The translations under genes were made by a program, and so were the position numbers. This document shows positions 1 through 7,292 of a DNA stretch of 15,242 nucleotides, piece by piece. The notes below the pieces were generated by a model, which did no database searches, was not told the origin of the DNA, and saw only the letters and a program-made list of their open reading frames with translations. The DNA is from CAZJJK01 sp964546285 (GTDB lineage Bacteria; Spirochaetota; Spirochaetia; Treponematales; Breznakiellaceae), in the NCBI GenBank assembly GCA_964546285.1, contig CAZJJK010000082.1:1-15242 (forward strand), written 5' to 3'. The first letter of the stretch is position 1. Each line of letters opens with the position of its first letter.

Positions 1-20
1 CAACAGAATTGGCAGCAGTT
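1..20 (+). repeat. Terminal inverted repeat, left copy
   Basis: CAACAGAATTGGCAGCAGTT at the very start of the window is the exact reverse complement of 15208-15227. Similarity stops abruptly on the inner side. The outer side cannot be judged here because the match reaches base 1. If the repeat is longer, the bases just left of the window should read TTGATTGCTAGGCTT, as at the other end. Confidence 0.9.
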
Positions 21-93
21 CAAAACAAATAAAGGGCTGGAAACGTTTTTAACTATCAGCGAACGTAACCGCAAGCAAGGATTACAGGTCTAG
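1..93 (+). CDS. 3' end of an unidentified gene (transposase possible)
   Basis: An open frame enters from the left edge and ends at TAG 91-93, giving 30 residues that begin QQNWQQFKTNKGLETF and end in a basic tail. I do not recognise the family. The first 20 bases recur inverted at 15208-15227, where they also encode QQNWQQ in frame, after which the two proteins diverge completely. That pattern fits a multicopy gene such as a transposase whose frame runs out of the element into different flanking DNA, but no catalytic motif lies inside the window. The stop overlaps the stop of the convergent small gene (CTAG, 90-93). Confidence 0.4.
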   Translation, partial: QQNWQQFKTNKGLETFLTISERNRKQGLQV

Positions 94-302
94 GCCACTG
101 AAGAAGCTGAAGCGGTTTCGGAATATAAATAGCCTGTTTTAAGGCAGGTTTCAAACAAAGCTTTCGGCATAAAATCGTTAAGCGTCTTTTCGTAACCATC
201 CATAACACGGACGATACGAACTTGATAACCGCTTTCCGTTTCAAGAATTACATCCAAGAATTCAACACGGCCGGGCTCGCATTTAATGCAATAGCGTTTC
301 AT
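90..302 (-). CDS. Small hypothetical protein with CxxC motif (70 aa)
   Basis: I chose ATG 302-300 because GGAGG (308-312) sits 5 nt upstream of it. An earlier in-frame ATG at 344 has no such site and would add 14 poorly coding residues. The product starts MKRYCIKCEPGRVEF, with a Cys-x-x-Cys at residues 5-8, and continues as a compact mixed-charge domain (residues 20-60) with no signal peptide or membrane segment. The paired cysteines could bind a metal or be redox active, though there is only one pair plus a later Cys. It resembles short conserved hypothetical proteins of treponemes, but I cannot name a family. It lies 94 bp downstream of the heparinase-fold gene on the same strand, so it may be last in that operon or separately expressed. 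Confidence 0.65.
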   Translation of the reverse strand: MKRYCIKCEPGRVEFLDVILETESGYQVRIVRVMDGYEKTLNDFMPKALFETCLKTGYLYSETASASSVA

Positions 303-319
303 GCTTTCCTCCACATACC

Positions 320-335
320 CTAATATCGGTATTAG
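320..335 (-). promoter_or_regulatory. Small inverted repeat upstream of the CxxC gene
   Basis: CTAATA and TATTAG form 6-bp perfect arms around TCGG. The repeat ends 7 bp upstream of the GGAGG ribosome site of the 70-aa gene. It could be an operator or a small leader hairpin. No convincing promoter hexamers accompany it, and arms this short may be chance. Confidence 0.2.
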
Positions 336-396
336 TGGGCTCACGGTTTACTGGAAACACGAGTTCTATGAATGTATGAAAAGGCATAGTACGCCC

Positions 397-2256
397 TTAG
401 TTGGCTGTAAGCGGCTCTGCTTCGTAGTGAAATACAAATTCGCAAACAAATGGCGCTGTACCGCTTCTTACCGGAAAATCTATACAATAGACGCGTTGAC
501 TTCGGCCAAGATGATCACGGTATGTTGGAGCGCTTAGTATGGCTTCGCCGAGCGGTCCCCTCGCTTCCACTAGCAGCGAGCCACGCTTCCCGCGCAAACA
601 TATAGAACCCGATGAAAGGTCAGGCTTTATCGGCGAGATAAAGCGTTCCAGGACGCGAGCTTCTGGTAGAGACAGAAAAAAATGGTCGCGGAGATAGACA
701 CGGGAGAGACAAGCCGATGAAGCGAAGGAAAAACGGCGCACTATGCCGCGGGCTTGCTTAATATCGTACGCTTGAGCTAAATCCATAGATAACTCTATAA
801 GTTCCCGAGTTTCCTCAAGAGTAAACGCCTCAGCTCGATAGAGAGGACCGGGGCTTTGTCCTTGATCGCTTATAATTGGCACGCTATGACTTAATGAAGA
901 GGGTACGAAAAAATGGTAACGCTCATCACTGAAATAAGCTTTTGTATATTCGCCGGCTCCTATATCGAGAATAAAAATATCGTCATACGCGGCTAGAATA
1001 AAGGCGCCTATATCATTGTGGTTGTGAGGCTCGGCATTATGGCCACCCTTAGCCGCAAAGGCTAAGCCTCTTGACGCTGGTTTTACAAACCACTCCGCTG
1101 TTGGGAAAAAATGATAAGAAGCGCTAGCCTCCTCCGTGACAGGGCCGGCACTATCCGTCATAGCGCCGCCTGACAAAATAGCGGCGGGAGGCTTATGTGT
1201 ACCTAACCACCAAAAATCGCGGAGGGCTAAGCACCAGCGAGCGCAGGGGTCGTCAAAAAGGCCCGCGGCTAGAGGGGCTGGCGGGGCCTTTACCCCAGGG
1301 AAACGGCTTTCCAAAAAAGCGCTAAGCCCCTGACGGAAACGCTCGGTGCTTGAGGCGTCAGAGAAACTTACGGATACTGTATCCGTAAGATAAACACTTT
1401 GCTGAAAACGAGCGATCAGGGCTATTTTTGGATCTTCATTGAGTAGATCGAACTTGTTTTCTGTCCTTTCGCGTAGAAGTTCCGAAAAAGCGACAAAAAA
1501 ACCAAAACCATAGGTCCAATAGCTCAAACCTTCAAGACAGACTCCATCATCGGAATAGTTAGCTATAAAACGACGGAGAGTTGGAAGCAAGCGGTCTAAA
1601 AAAAGATGAAGGCGCTTGCGGTCATTGGACAAATAGAGGGCCGCGGCGCCGATAGAGGAAGCGCAGACCGCCGCCCAATTATCGCTTGATTCTTCCCAAG
1701 TAAAAGGTTTAGAACTGGCTAAGAAAGGATTAAGTGCCCTTTGGCAAAGCTCGTTACGGACCCGTTCGGCGATGAGAGGCGTTAACTCCAATCCAACCAG
1801 ATCGATAATTTCAGCTAAAGCCCAAGCTGTTTCGCAGGCAAAAAGATCAAGCGTGAAGCGATGAGTGAAACTGTTTAGCGGCTTGTCGCCGCCGAGATGG
1901 GCCGGCAAAGCCCAGGTATACTCGTCGCAAACGGACCATAAAATATTTTCTAGCGCGGCTAGGTCGGCCTTTTCACGATAGATAAGATAGCGAAGGCCAA
2001 AGGCGACAAGGCGGCGACGACGACTAAAATACGCATCCTCATAGGCGAGTCTATCGCCTGTATCATGGAAGCGCCTAAATAAGGAGAAGCTTAACTCGGG
2101 TATTTTTTCTACCCTAAAAGCCGCGACGGCTATATCCAATTCATCCCTAAGCTGGCGAAGAAGGGAGCCGTCGCTCGCGGCGAAACGACGCCAGGCTTTT
2201 TCGTCTCCTGTAAGTGGCGGTGGGTATGAAGCCGCCGCTTTTCCCGTTTTCAACAT
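397..2256 (-). CDS. Heparinase II/III-fold protein, cytoplasmic (lyase-like)
   Basis: This 619-residue protein has the two-part architecture of heparinase II/III polysaccharide lyases. An alpha/alpha-toroid spans about residues 60-340, with SDNW at 191-194 and SYWTYGFGFF at 245-254. A beta-sandwich half follows, containing the hallmark GGHNAEPHNHNDIGAF at 404-419 (His406, His411, His413). In characterised lyases an Asn or His, a Tyr and a His at these places do catalysis and metal binding, so an active enzyme is plausible. There is no signal peptide, so it should act on imported oligosaccharide. Substrate is unknown; uronic-acid-containing oligosaccharide is typical of the fold. It is 36 bp behind the permease pair and probably last in the transporter operon. 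ATG 2256 has no clear ribosome site, and no later Met precedes residue 366, so translation may depend on coupling. Confidence 0.85.
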   Translation of the reverse strand: MLKTGKAAASYPPPLTGDEKAWRRFAASDGSLLRQLRDELDIAVAAFRVEKIPELSFSLFRRFHDTGDRLAYEDAYFSRRRRLVAFGLRYLIYREKADLAALENILWSVCDEYTWALPAHLGGDKPLNSFTHRFTLDLFACETAWALAEIIDLVGLELTPLIAERVRNELCQRALNPFLASSKPFTWEESSDNWAAVCASSIGAAALYLSNDRKRLHLFLDRLLPTLRRFIANYSDDGVCLEGLSYWTYGFGFFVAFSELLRERTENKFDLLNEDPKIALIARFQQSVYLTDTVSVSFSDASSTERFRQGLSAFLESRFPGVKAPPAPLAAGLFDDPCARWCLALRDFWWLGTHKPPAAILSGGAMTDSAGPVTEEASASYHFFPTAEWFVKPASRGLAFAAKGGHNAEPHNHNDIGAFILAAYDDIFILDIGAGEYTKAYFSDERYHFFVPSSLSHSVPIISDQGQSPGPLYRAEAFTLEETRELIELSMDLAQAYDIKQARGIVRRFSFASSACLSRVYLRDHFFLSLPEARVLERFISPIKPDLSSGSICLRGKRGSLLVEARGPLGEAILSAPTYRDHLGRSQRVYCIDFPVRSGTAPFVCEFVFHYEAEPLTAN

Positions 2257-2292
2257 AAAGGTAACTATATCAAGGCTATACGGCGTAGCGTT

Positions 2293-3150
2293 TCACGCTT
2301 TTATGCCGCTTGAAGCCACGCCCTCAATAAAGAAACGTTGCAACGCTAAAAATATGGCGATTACGGGAATCAGCGAGACTAGAGAAGCCGCCATAATTAG
2401 AGCGTATTCAGCCGAATATTGGGCTATAAACATCCGTAAACCAAGCTGTATGGTTTTTAAGCGTTCGCTATTCAAATAAATAAGCGGGCCCATAAAATCA
2501 TTCCAAACTGTCACAAAGCTGAAAATAATAAGGGTGGCGACAGCTGGGGTGGAAAGCGGCATGATAATGCGCGCGTATATACCGTACTCGCTAAGACCAT
2601 CTATCCGTGCGGCATCGGATAGTTCTTCCGGCACGCTAACAAAAAATTGGCGCATCAAAAAAACCCCAAAAGCCGAGAAAGCTTGAAGCAGAATTAAGGC
2701 CATGTGGCTGTTACCCAGGCCGAGTTTCTGCATCATGATGAACTGCGGCACCATATAAACCTGCCAGGGAATAGCGATGGTGCCTACATAGGCCAGAAAC
2801 AGGATATCGCGTCCTTTGAAACGCAATTTCGCGAAAGCGTATGCCGCGAAACTTGAGGTGAATAACTGAAGGCTGGTAATAATAAGCGTTAACTTACTGG
2901 TGTTAAAAACAAAGGTCAGAAAAGGTATTTTTTCCCATATAAGGATATAATTATTCCACTTTGGTTTTTTTGGAAGCCATTCAAAGGGAAAACGAAACAC
3001 ATCCTTATCTAGCTTTAAGGAAGCGGACGCCATCCAGAAAAAAGGCAATAACATAGACGCGGCGGTAGCTACCAAAATAGCATAGATAAGCGCGGAACTA
3101 AAACGATGATAAAAAGCGTTGCTGGAACGCGTGGCTATTTCGTTTTTCAT
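2293..3150 (-). CDS. ABC sugar transporter permease, MalG/CUT1 type
   Basis: Inner-membrane permease of 285 residues with about six membrane segments, the first at 18-40. The EAA coupling loop lies at about 175-200 (EELSDAARIDG followed by IIMPLSTP) and contacts the ATPase. The extracytoplasmic SLKLDKDVFRFPFEWLPKKP at 44-63 is typical of MalG-like subunits. Its ATG overlaps the TGA of the preceding permease (ATGA, 3147-3150) and lacks a strong ribosome site, so the two are probably translated in a coupled way as a heterodimer. The operon has no ATPase gene; CUT1 importers often share an MsmX/UgpC-type ATPase encoded elsewhere. Confidence 0.95.
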   Translation of the reverse strand: MKNEIATRSSNAFYHRFSSALIYAILVATAASMLLPFFWMASASLKLDKDVFRFPFEWLPKKPKWNNYILIWEKIPFLTFVFNTSKLTLIITSLQLFTSSFAAYAFAKLRFKGRDILFLAYVGTIAIPWQVYMVPQFIMMQKLGLGNSHMALILLQAFSAFGVFLMRQFFVSVPEELSDAARIDGLSEYGIYARIIMPLSTPAVATLIIFSFVTVWNDFMGPLIYLNSERLKTIQLGLRMFIAQYSAEYALIMAASLVSLIPVIAIFLALQRFFIEGVASSGIKA

Positions 3151-4079
3151 AAGTAGCTAACCCATTTCTTTTCAGCACGGAATTGGATTACGGTTATGGC
3201 GAATACGATAAGAAAAAGCACCATCGCTATGGCGCTGGAGTAGCCGTAATCAAACGCGATAAAGGCTTGATTATAAATCATGTAAACAAGGACATTGGTA
3301 GCTCTACCTGGCCCGCCGCTTGTCATTACAAAAATAAGATCAAACACTTTAAAACAGGAAATCGTCAGCATAATAAAGACGAAAAAGGTAGCGGGAGTTA
3401 GCATGGGTAGTGTTATGTTTCGAAAACGCTGCCAAGCGTTCGCCCCATCTATTTCGGCCGCCTCATATAAGGTACGAGGAATACCTTGTAAAGCCGCGAG
3501 ATAAATAACCATATAGTATCCGGCGGATTTCCAGATACTGGCGAAAATAACCGTTGGCATAGCCCAACTTGTGGATGCTGTCCACCGCGGTGGTTCAGAT
3601 ACGCCAAGGCTCTGTAAAATATGATTTACCGGTCCCATTGACGGGTGAAAAAGCATATTCCAGACAACGGCCACCGCTACTAGAGAGGCGACATACGGGA
3701 AAAAGAAAATGGCGCGAAAAACGTTGCGCCCATACATCTTCCTGTTTAGAGCGATAGCTAAAGCCAAGGAAGAAATTAAGGTTAAGGGTACCGTACCAAG
3801 AACATAGTAAAAGGTATTCATGGTTGATATATGAAATGTTTCGTCGGTTAACATATTAGCGAAATTCTTTAGGCCGACAAATTTAATGGGATTGGCTCCG
3901 TCCCAGGAGAGGAAGGATAGAGCAAAAGCGAAAATAACGGGAAGAAGAGTGAAAATAGTAAAACCAATAAAGTTCGGCAGAATGAAAGAATACGCTATCA
4001 GGTTAGACCGTCGAAGGCGCCGCCGCCGAGAACGTTCTTTGTCGGATAGGGTTTTAGCGTCAGCGTTATCGCCGAACAT
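3147..4079 (-). CDS. ABC sugar transporter permease, MalF/UgpA (CUT1) type
   Basis: Inner-membrane permease of 310 residues. A highly basic cytoplasmic head at 15-24 (SRRRRLRR) precedes the first membrane segment at about 27-55. Further segments follow, and the EAA loop lies at about 201-229 (PRTLYEAAEIDGANAWQRF then LPMLTP). The start is secure: GGGAGG lies 5 nt before ATG 4079. The gene begins 130 bp after the binding-protein gene, across a perfect palindrome with a U-tract that should reduce read-through. It forms the translocation channel with the following MalG-type subunit. Confidence 0.95.
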   Translation of the reverse strand: MFGDNADAKTLSDKERSRRRRLRRSNLIAYSFILPNFIGFTIFTLLPVIFAFALSFLSWDGANPIKFVGLKNFANMLTDETFHISTMNTFYYVLGTVPLTLISSLALAIALNRKMYGRNVFRAIFFFPYVASLVAVAVVWNMLFHPSMGPVNHILQSLGVSEPPRWTASTSWAMPTVIFASIWKSAGYYMVIYLAALQGIPRTLYEAAEIDGANAWQRFRNITLPMLTPATFFVFIMLTISCFKVFDLIFVMTSGGPGRATNVLVYMIYNQAFIAFDYGYSSAIAMVLFLIVFAITVIQFRAEKKWVSYL

Positions 4080-4102
4080 GGGAACCTCCCGAAGCTCAAT
4101 CT

Positions 4103-4152
4103 AAAAAAAAGGGGTGGCGGCTCAAAGGCGGCCGCCTTTGAGCCGCCACCCC
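4103..4152 (-). terminator. Perfect 42-bp palindrome plus U-tract between binding-protein and permease genes
   Basis: Bases 4111-4131 and 4132-4152 are exact reverse complements, 21 bp each with no spacer, rich in G+C. On the minus strand the stem is followed by eight T (4110-4103), the layout of a strong intrinsic terminator. Only 12 bp separate the T-tract from the GGGAGG site of the next gene. Between a binding-protein gene and its permease genes such a hairpin commonly keeps the upstream mRNA segment abundant and the permeases scarce. The plus strand has no T-tract after the stem, so it should act in one direction. Confidence 0.85.
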
Positions 4153-4209
4153 CCCCCATAACCTACGAATAAGCTACGCGGTCGTTGTGCTTATCGTAGT
4201 TCTCGCGCT

Positions 4210-5490
4210 TTATTTATTCAACTCTTCCTTAACGCGGCGAGACATATTCGCTAAACCGGTATCCACTGGAACCGATTCGGTGATGATAAGCTCGTGCTCC
4301 TCGTTGAGTATTTTTTCTATAACGGCAACCTTTGGATGTAAGGGGAGTTCAAGACGCACTTTAGCGGTTGAAAGGGCTTCAGCGCTGGCGGCATCTGTCG
4401 GGAAACCATTCATGTTGCTGAGAATGTCAATAACTTCCGTATTGCGGATAGCCGGGAAAGAACCCAAGTTGGCCAATATCTTAGCGCCATCGGGACCGCA
4501 GAAGAATTTGATAAAGTCCCAAGCGACATCCTTGTTTTTTGATTTGGAATTGAGCGCTAGAGAGGTTATCGTTCCGGCTGTGGTACCAGCCGCGACTCCG
4601 TCTTGATGAGGATATTTCACAAGACCCCAATTCATATCGGCTTCGCCTGCCTTGATCTTGCTGATCAAAGTACCAATAAACCAGGAACCCATTGGCAACA
4701 TAGCGATCTGCTCGTTATACCAGAGCCCTGAGTAATGGATATTGCCAACCTTAAGTGAGGCGAAATCCATTATAGTCTTGTCGCGCTGCATTTTCAGGAT
4801 CATCTCATACATCGGTTTCATAAACGAATAGTTGGTGGTAATGATGGAATTTTCGCCATTCTGTACCGTACCAAGCTGAACGGTTGATCGCCAGGTGTGA
4901 TGATGCGATCCGTAGACGCGGTCAACGCCGCTGCCGGAAGATATCTTAGCGGCCAAGGCGGCATACTGGTCCCAGCTAATGTCGTTAGTCGGATAGGCGA
5001 CTCCAGCGTTATCAAACAGATCCTTGTTGTAATAGAGAAGCCAGAAGTCGCTACGGAAGGGCAGGGCGTATAGCTTATTGTCAACTAGAATATCGTTTGT
5101 AATGCCGGAATACTGGCCGACATCAACGCTATCGCGGGCGATATAGCTATCCAAGGCTTCAATCTGGTTTTTGGTAACCATAGCGGAATACATCGGAATG
5201 TCTTTGACTGAAATAATATCAGCGTCGTCTCCGCCCGCCAGCATAATAGCTAGTTTGTCGCCATATTCATTGGCGGGAATGTTGATAAATTCGAATTTGA
5301 CATTCGGGTTCTTAGCCTGATACGCGTCAATCATTGGTTGAACATAGGTGGTCTGGTTAAGGTCCCAGACAATAAAGCGCAATGTGGTTTCTTTAGCCGA
5401 GCTTGACGCTGGCGTATCGCGTTGGGCTTCGGCGAATAGGATCGTGGCGGCTATGGCGAACAAGGCCGCAAAGATCATCCGTTTCTTCAT
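4210..5490 (-). CDS. Extracellular sugar-binding protein of a CUT1 ABC importer
   Basis: This is the 426-residue solute receptor of the importer. Residues 1-22 are a classical signal peptide (MKKRM, hydrophobic core, then AEA before Gln23). There is no lipobox cysteine, so it is expected to be free in the periplasm rather than lipid-anchored. The rest is a family 1 solute-binding fold: LRFIVWDLNQ at about 37-46, a DADIISVKDIPMY hinge segment near 90-100, an aromatic-rich FRSDFWLLYYNKDLF segment near 147-161, and MLPMGSWFIG near 263-272, all typical of oligosaccharide receptors. AAAGGAGG lies 5 nt before ATG 5490, a very strong ribosome site that fits high expression. Genes for the two permeases follow. 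The sugar cannot be read from sequence; mannose-containing oligosaccharide is inferred from the neighbours. Confidence 0.95.
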   Translation of the reverse strand: MKKRMIFAALFAIAATILFAEAQRDTPASSSAKETTLRFIVWDLNQTTYVQPMIDAYQAKNPNVKFEFINIPANEYGDKLAIMLAGGDDADIISVKDIPMYSAMVTKNQIEALDSYIARDSVDVGQYSGITNDILVDNKLYALPFRSDFWLLYYNKDLFDNAGVAYPTNDISWDQYAALAAKISSGSGVDRVYGSHHHTWRSTVQLGTVQNGENSIITTNYSFMKPMYEMILKMQRDKTIMDFASLKVGNIHYSGLWYNEQIAMLPMGSWFIGTLISKIKAGEADMNWGLVKYPHQDGVAAGTTAGTITSLALNSKSKNKDVAWDFIKFFCGPDGAKILANLGSFPAIRNTEVIDILSNMNGFPTDAASAEALSTAKVRLELPLHPKVAVIEKILNEEHELIITESVPVDTGLANMSRRVKEELNK

Positions 5491-5517
5491 AAAAACCTCC
5501 TTTCAGGTTCATCGAGA

Positions 5518-5547
5518 TACAATATCGTAACGCGGCTTTATTCAGCT
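5518..5547 (-). promoter_or_regulatory. Weak candidate promoter of the binding-protein gene
   Basis: On the minus strand, TTTCAA (5547-5542) and TACGAT (5524-5519) are 17 bp apart, with 3/6 and 4/6 matches to the sigma-70 consensus. The match is poor, as expected for a promoter that needs an activator such as the response regulator encoded just upstream. The 188-bp gap before the binding-protein gene, the largest within the minus-strand series, supports an internal promoter somewhere here. Confidence 0.2.
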
Positions 5548-5589
5548 TGAAATGAAGCTTTCTCCGCTTTACGATAAAGTTCTACGATA
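5523..5589. repeat. Three TATCGTA motifs upstream of the binding-protein gene
   Basis: On the minus strand, TATCGTA occurs at 5589-5583 and 5576-5570, in the same orientation and 13 bp apart. The reverse form TACGATA lies at 5529-5523. They could be sites for the AraC-type response regulator. The 7-mer also occurs inside several genes in this window, so only the clustering is notable. Confidence 0.2.
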
Positions 5590-5678
5590 CGACTGCCTTT
5601 GAAAGCGATAATTCAGAAAAATTTGGATATGGTCTAAGCTGTGGATAAATAAACCTGGAAATATCTACGAAAACGAGA

Positions 5679-7292
5679 CTATATACCAGATCGGCAGCGT
5701 GTACGGTATTCTGAGGGGGTTTGACCGCAGACCCGCTTGAATACCTTGCTGAAATAGTACGCGTCATCAAAACCGACTTCATCCGATATTTCATATACTT
5801 TCTTGTTCGTTTCGCGTATGAGTATTTTGGCTTTCGCTATGCGTTGCGCGGCAAGATATTCGGAAAAACCTATGCCTTCTTCTTGTTTAAAGACGGAGCT
5901 AAGATAATTGGGGCTTATGCTAAATCGTTCGGCCACGCCGCTTACCGTAATTTTTTCGGTATAACGCTCATCCAGAAAACGCTTAATAAGCTGAACCATT
6001 TGACGAGAACGCGAATCTGGCTGATTTTTCAGATCGTTGGCGACGCCGTCGCGTAAATGTTCAAGCCATATGGCCAAATGGTCAACACTCGCGGCGCGAT
6101 ACAAGCTTTTACAGCCATCGCCGCCAACGGGGAAATAGCTATCCAAAACCTTTTCATCATCATCAGCCCATTTAAGAAGCAGCCGATGGATACGGCAACA
6201 GAGGTCTAAGGCTATTGGCAGGCGAGCGATTTTGCCATGGATAAGGCGAAGTACTTTGTTAAAAGCCGCGTAAATGGCGTCGGGGGAGCGTTTATCCAAG
6301 GCTTCGGACAAAGCGCTTTGGTAATCGAAATTCTTTTTGGACGCGACAGCCGCTGGGTTTAAGCTTAGCGCGGAAATATGAAGCTGTTCAAAATCCACAA
6401 CACGATTTTCTTTTATAGATATATCAGCCGCTCGACGCGCCTCATCATAAGAATCGGCTATATCCTGAAGTTTGAAACAGGTACTTCCCAAACCTATCGC
6501 CAATGTGACGGAGAAATATTTTGAGGCGAGTTCCCGGACTTTCGCGGCCGCGGCCCGAGCGCGTTGATCCCCAGTGTTATATTGATCGGAGCGTTCAAAG
6601 TAATAAATAATGGCGGCGAAAGCGTGACGATCCAATGGCGCGGTAAAGGCTTTTCCCTCTCTGCCAAATATCTGACGGACAAGATCCGCCGTACAATTAT
6701 AAAGCTTTCCAGCTTCCTCGGCGCTAAGAGCCCGGTCATTCGCTAATTCCAGGTGGAAAAAAGCCGCTCTATATTCACCGTTTTCATTGGGAAGCTCCAT
6801 CGCGGCGCTCGCTTCCTCCGCGGCGGCCGAGTCGACAAGCCCTCGTTCCAACAGACGGACTACGATAGTTTCAACAAAGGGCGGGTCCGCGATGCGTGGC
6901 GTTTTCGTCATAGGGCGGCGTTCATCAAGCCGGGCTAGCGCTTTCGCTACGGCCTCCGCTAGACTTTCTTCAGTCAATTCAAGCTTTAATAGATAATCCG
7001 TTACGCCATAATGAATAGCTTGACGGGCGTACTGGAAGTCCTCGGCGCTTGTAAGTATAATAAATTCCGTTCCTAAGCCGGCGCAACGCTCTATCAGTTC
7101 CATCCCATCCATAAGCGGCATTCGTAAGTCAACTATCGCTAGGTCCGGCGCTCGTTTAAGGATGAATTCGTAAGCTTTTTGCCCATTGGACGCCGTACCG
7201 ACTATGCTTATTCCCAGCGCCGTCCAATCAAGCATGGACCCGAGTCCGATTCGGACCAGGGGTTCATCGTCAACTATCAACAAGCCGCGCAT
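5679..7292 (-). CDS. YesN-type response regulator with AraC-family DNA-binding domain
   Basis: This 537-residue transcription regulator has a receiver domain at 1-122 with the acidic pair Asp8/Asp9, the phospho-acceptor Asp55 (AIVDLRMP), Thr81/Ser82 and Lys103. The middle region of about 130-420 is variable and of YesN type. The C-terminal double helix-turn-helix spans about 432-537 (VAERFSISPNYLSSVFKQEEG, then the signature from YEISDEVGFDDAYYFSKVFKR to GQTPSEYR). The start at 7292 has an AAGGAGAGG site, and its first 23 bases overlap the end of the kinase gene, which couples the pair. It probably activates the importer genes downstream and perhaps its own operon, on phosphorylation by the adjacent kinase. 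Confidence 0.95.
   Translation of the reverse strand: MRGLLIVDDEPLVRIGLGSMLDWTALGISIVGTASNGQKAYEFILKRAPDLAIVDLRMPLMDGMELIERCAGLGTEFIILTSAEDFQYARQAIHYGVTDYLLKLELTEESLAEAVAKALARLDERRPMTKTPRIADPPFVETIVVRLLERGLVDSAAAEEASAAMELPNENGEYRAAFFHLELANDRALSAEEAGKLYNCTADLVRQIFGREGKAFTAPLDRHAFAAIIYYFERSDQYNTGDQRARAAAAKVRELASKYFSVTLAIGLGSTCFKLQDIADSYDEARRAADISIKENRVVDFEQLHISALSLNPAAVASKKNFDYQSALSEALDKRSPDAIYAAFNKVLRLIHGKIARLPIALDLCCRIHRLLLKWADDDEKVLDSYFPVGGDGCKSLYRAASVDHLAIWLEHLRDGVANDLKNQPDSRSRQMVQLIKRFLDERYTEKITVSGVAERFSISPNYLSSVFKQEEGIGFSEYLAAQRIAKAKILIRETNKKVYEISDEVGFDDAYYFSKVFKRVCGQTPSEYRTRCRSGI

Noticed and set aside
397..2256. Alginate or heparin lyase as a specific name for the heparinase-fold protein
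   Set aside because: The fold motif is clear but nothing in the sequence fixes the substrate, and the lack of a signal peptide argues against a secreted polysaccharide lyase.
4187..4606. 139-aa plus-strand frame antisense to the binding-protein gene
   Set aside because: It lies almost wholly within a secure gene on the other strand, with a serine-rich, low-complexity translation and no ribosome site.
5600..5615. cre-like sequence TGAAAGCGATAATTCA upstream of the binding-protein gene
   Set aside because: It resembles a catabolite-control site but misses the symmetric right half, and CcpA control is not expected if the organism is a spirochaete.
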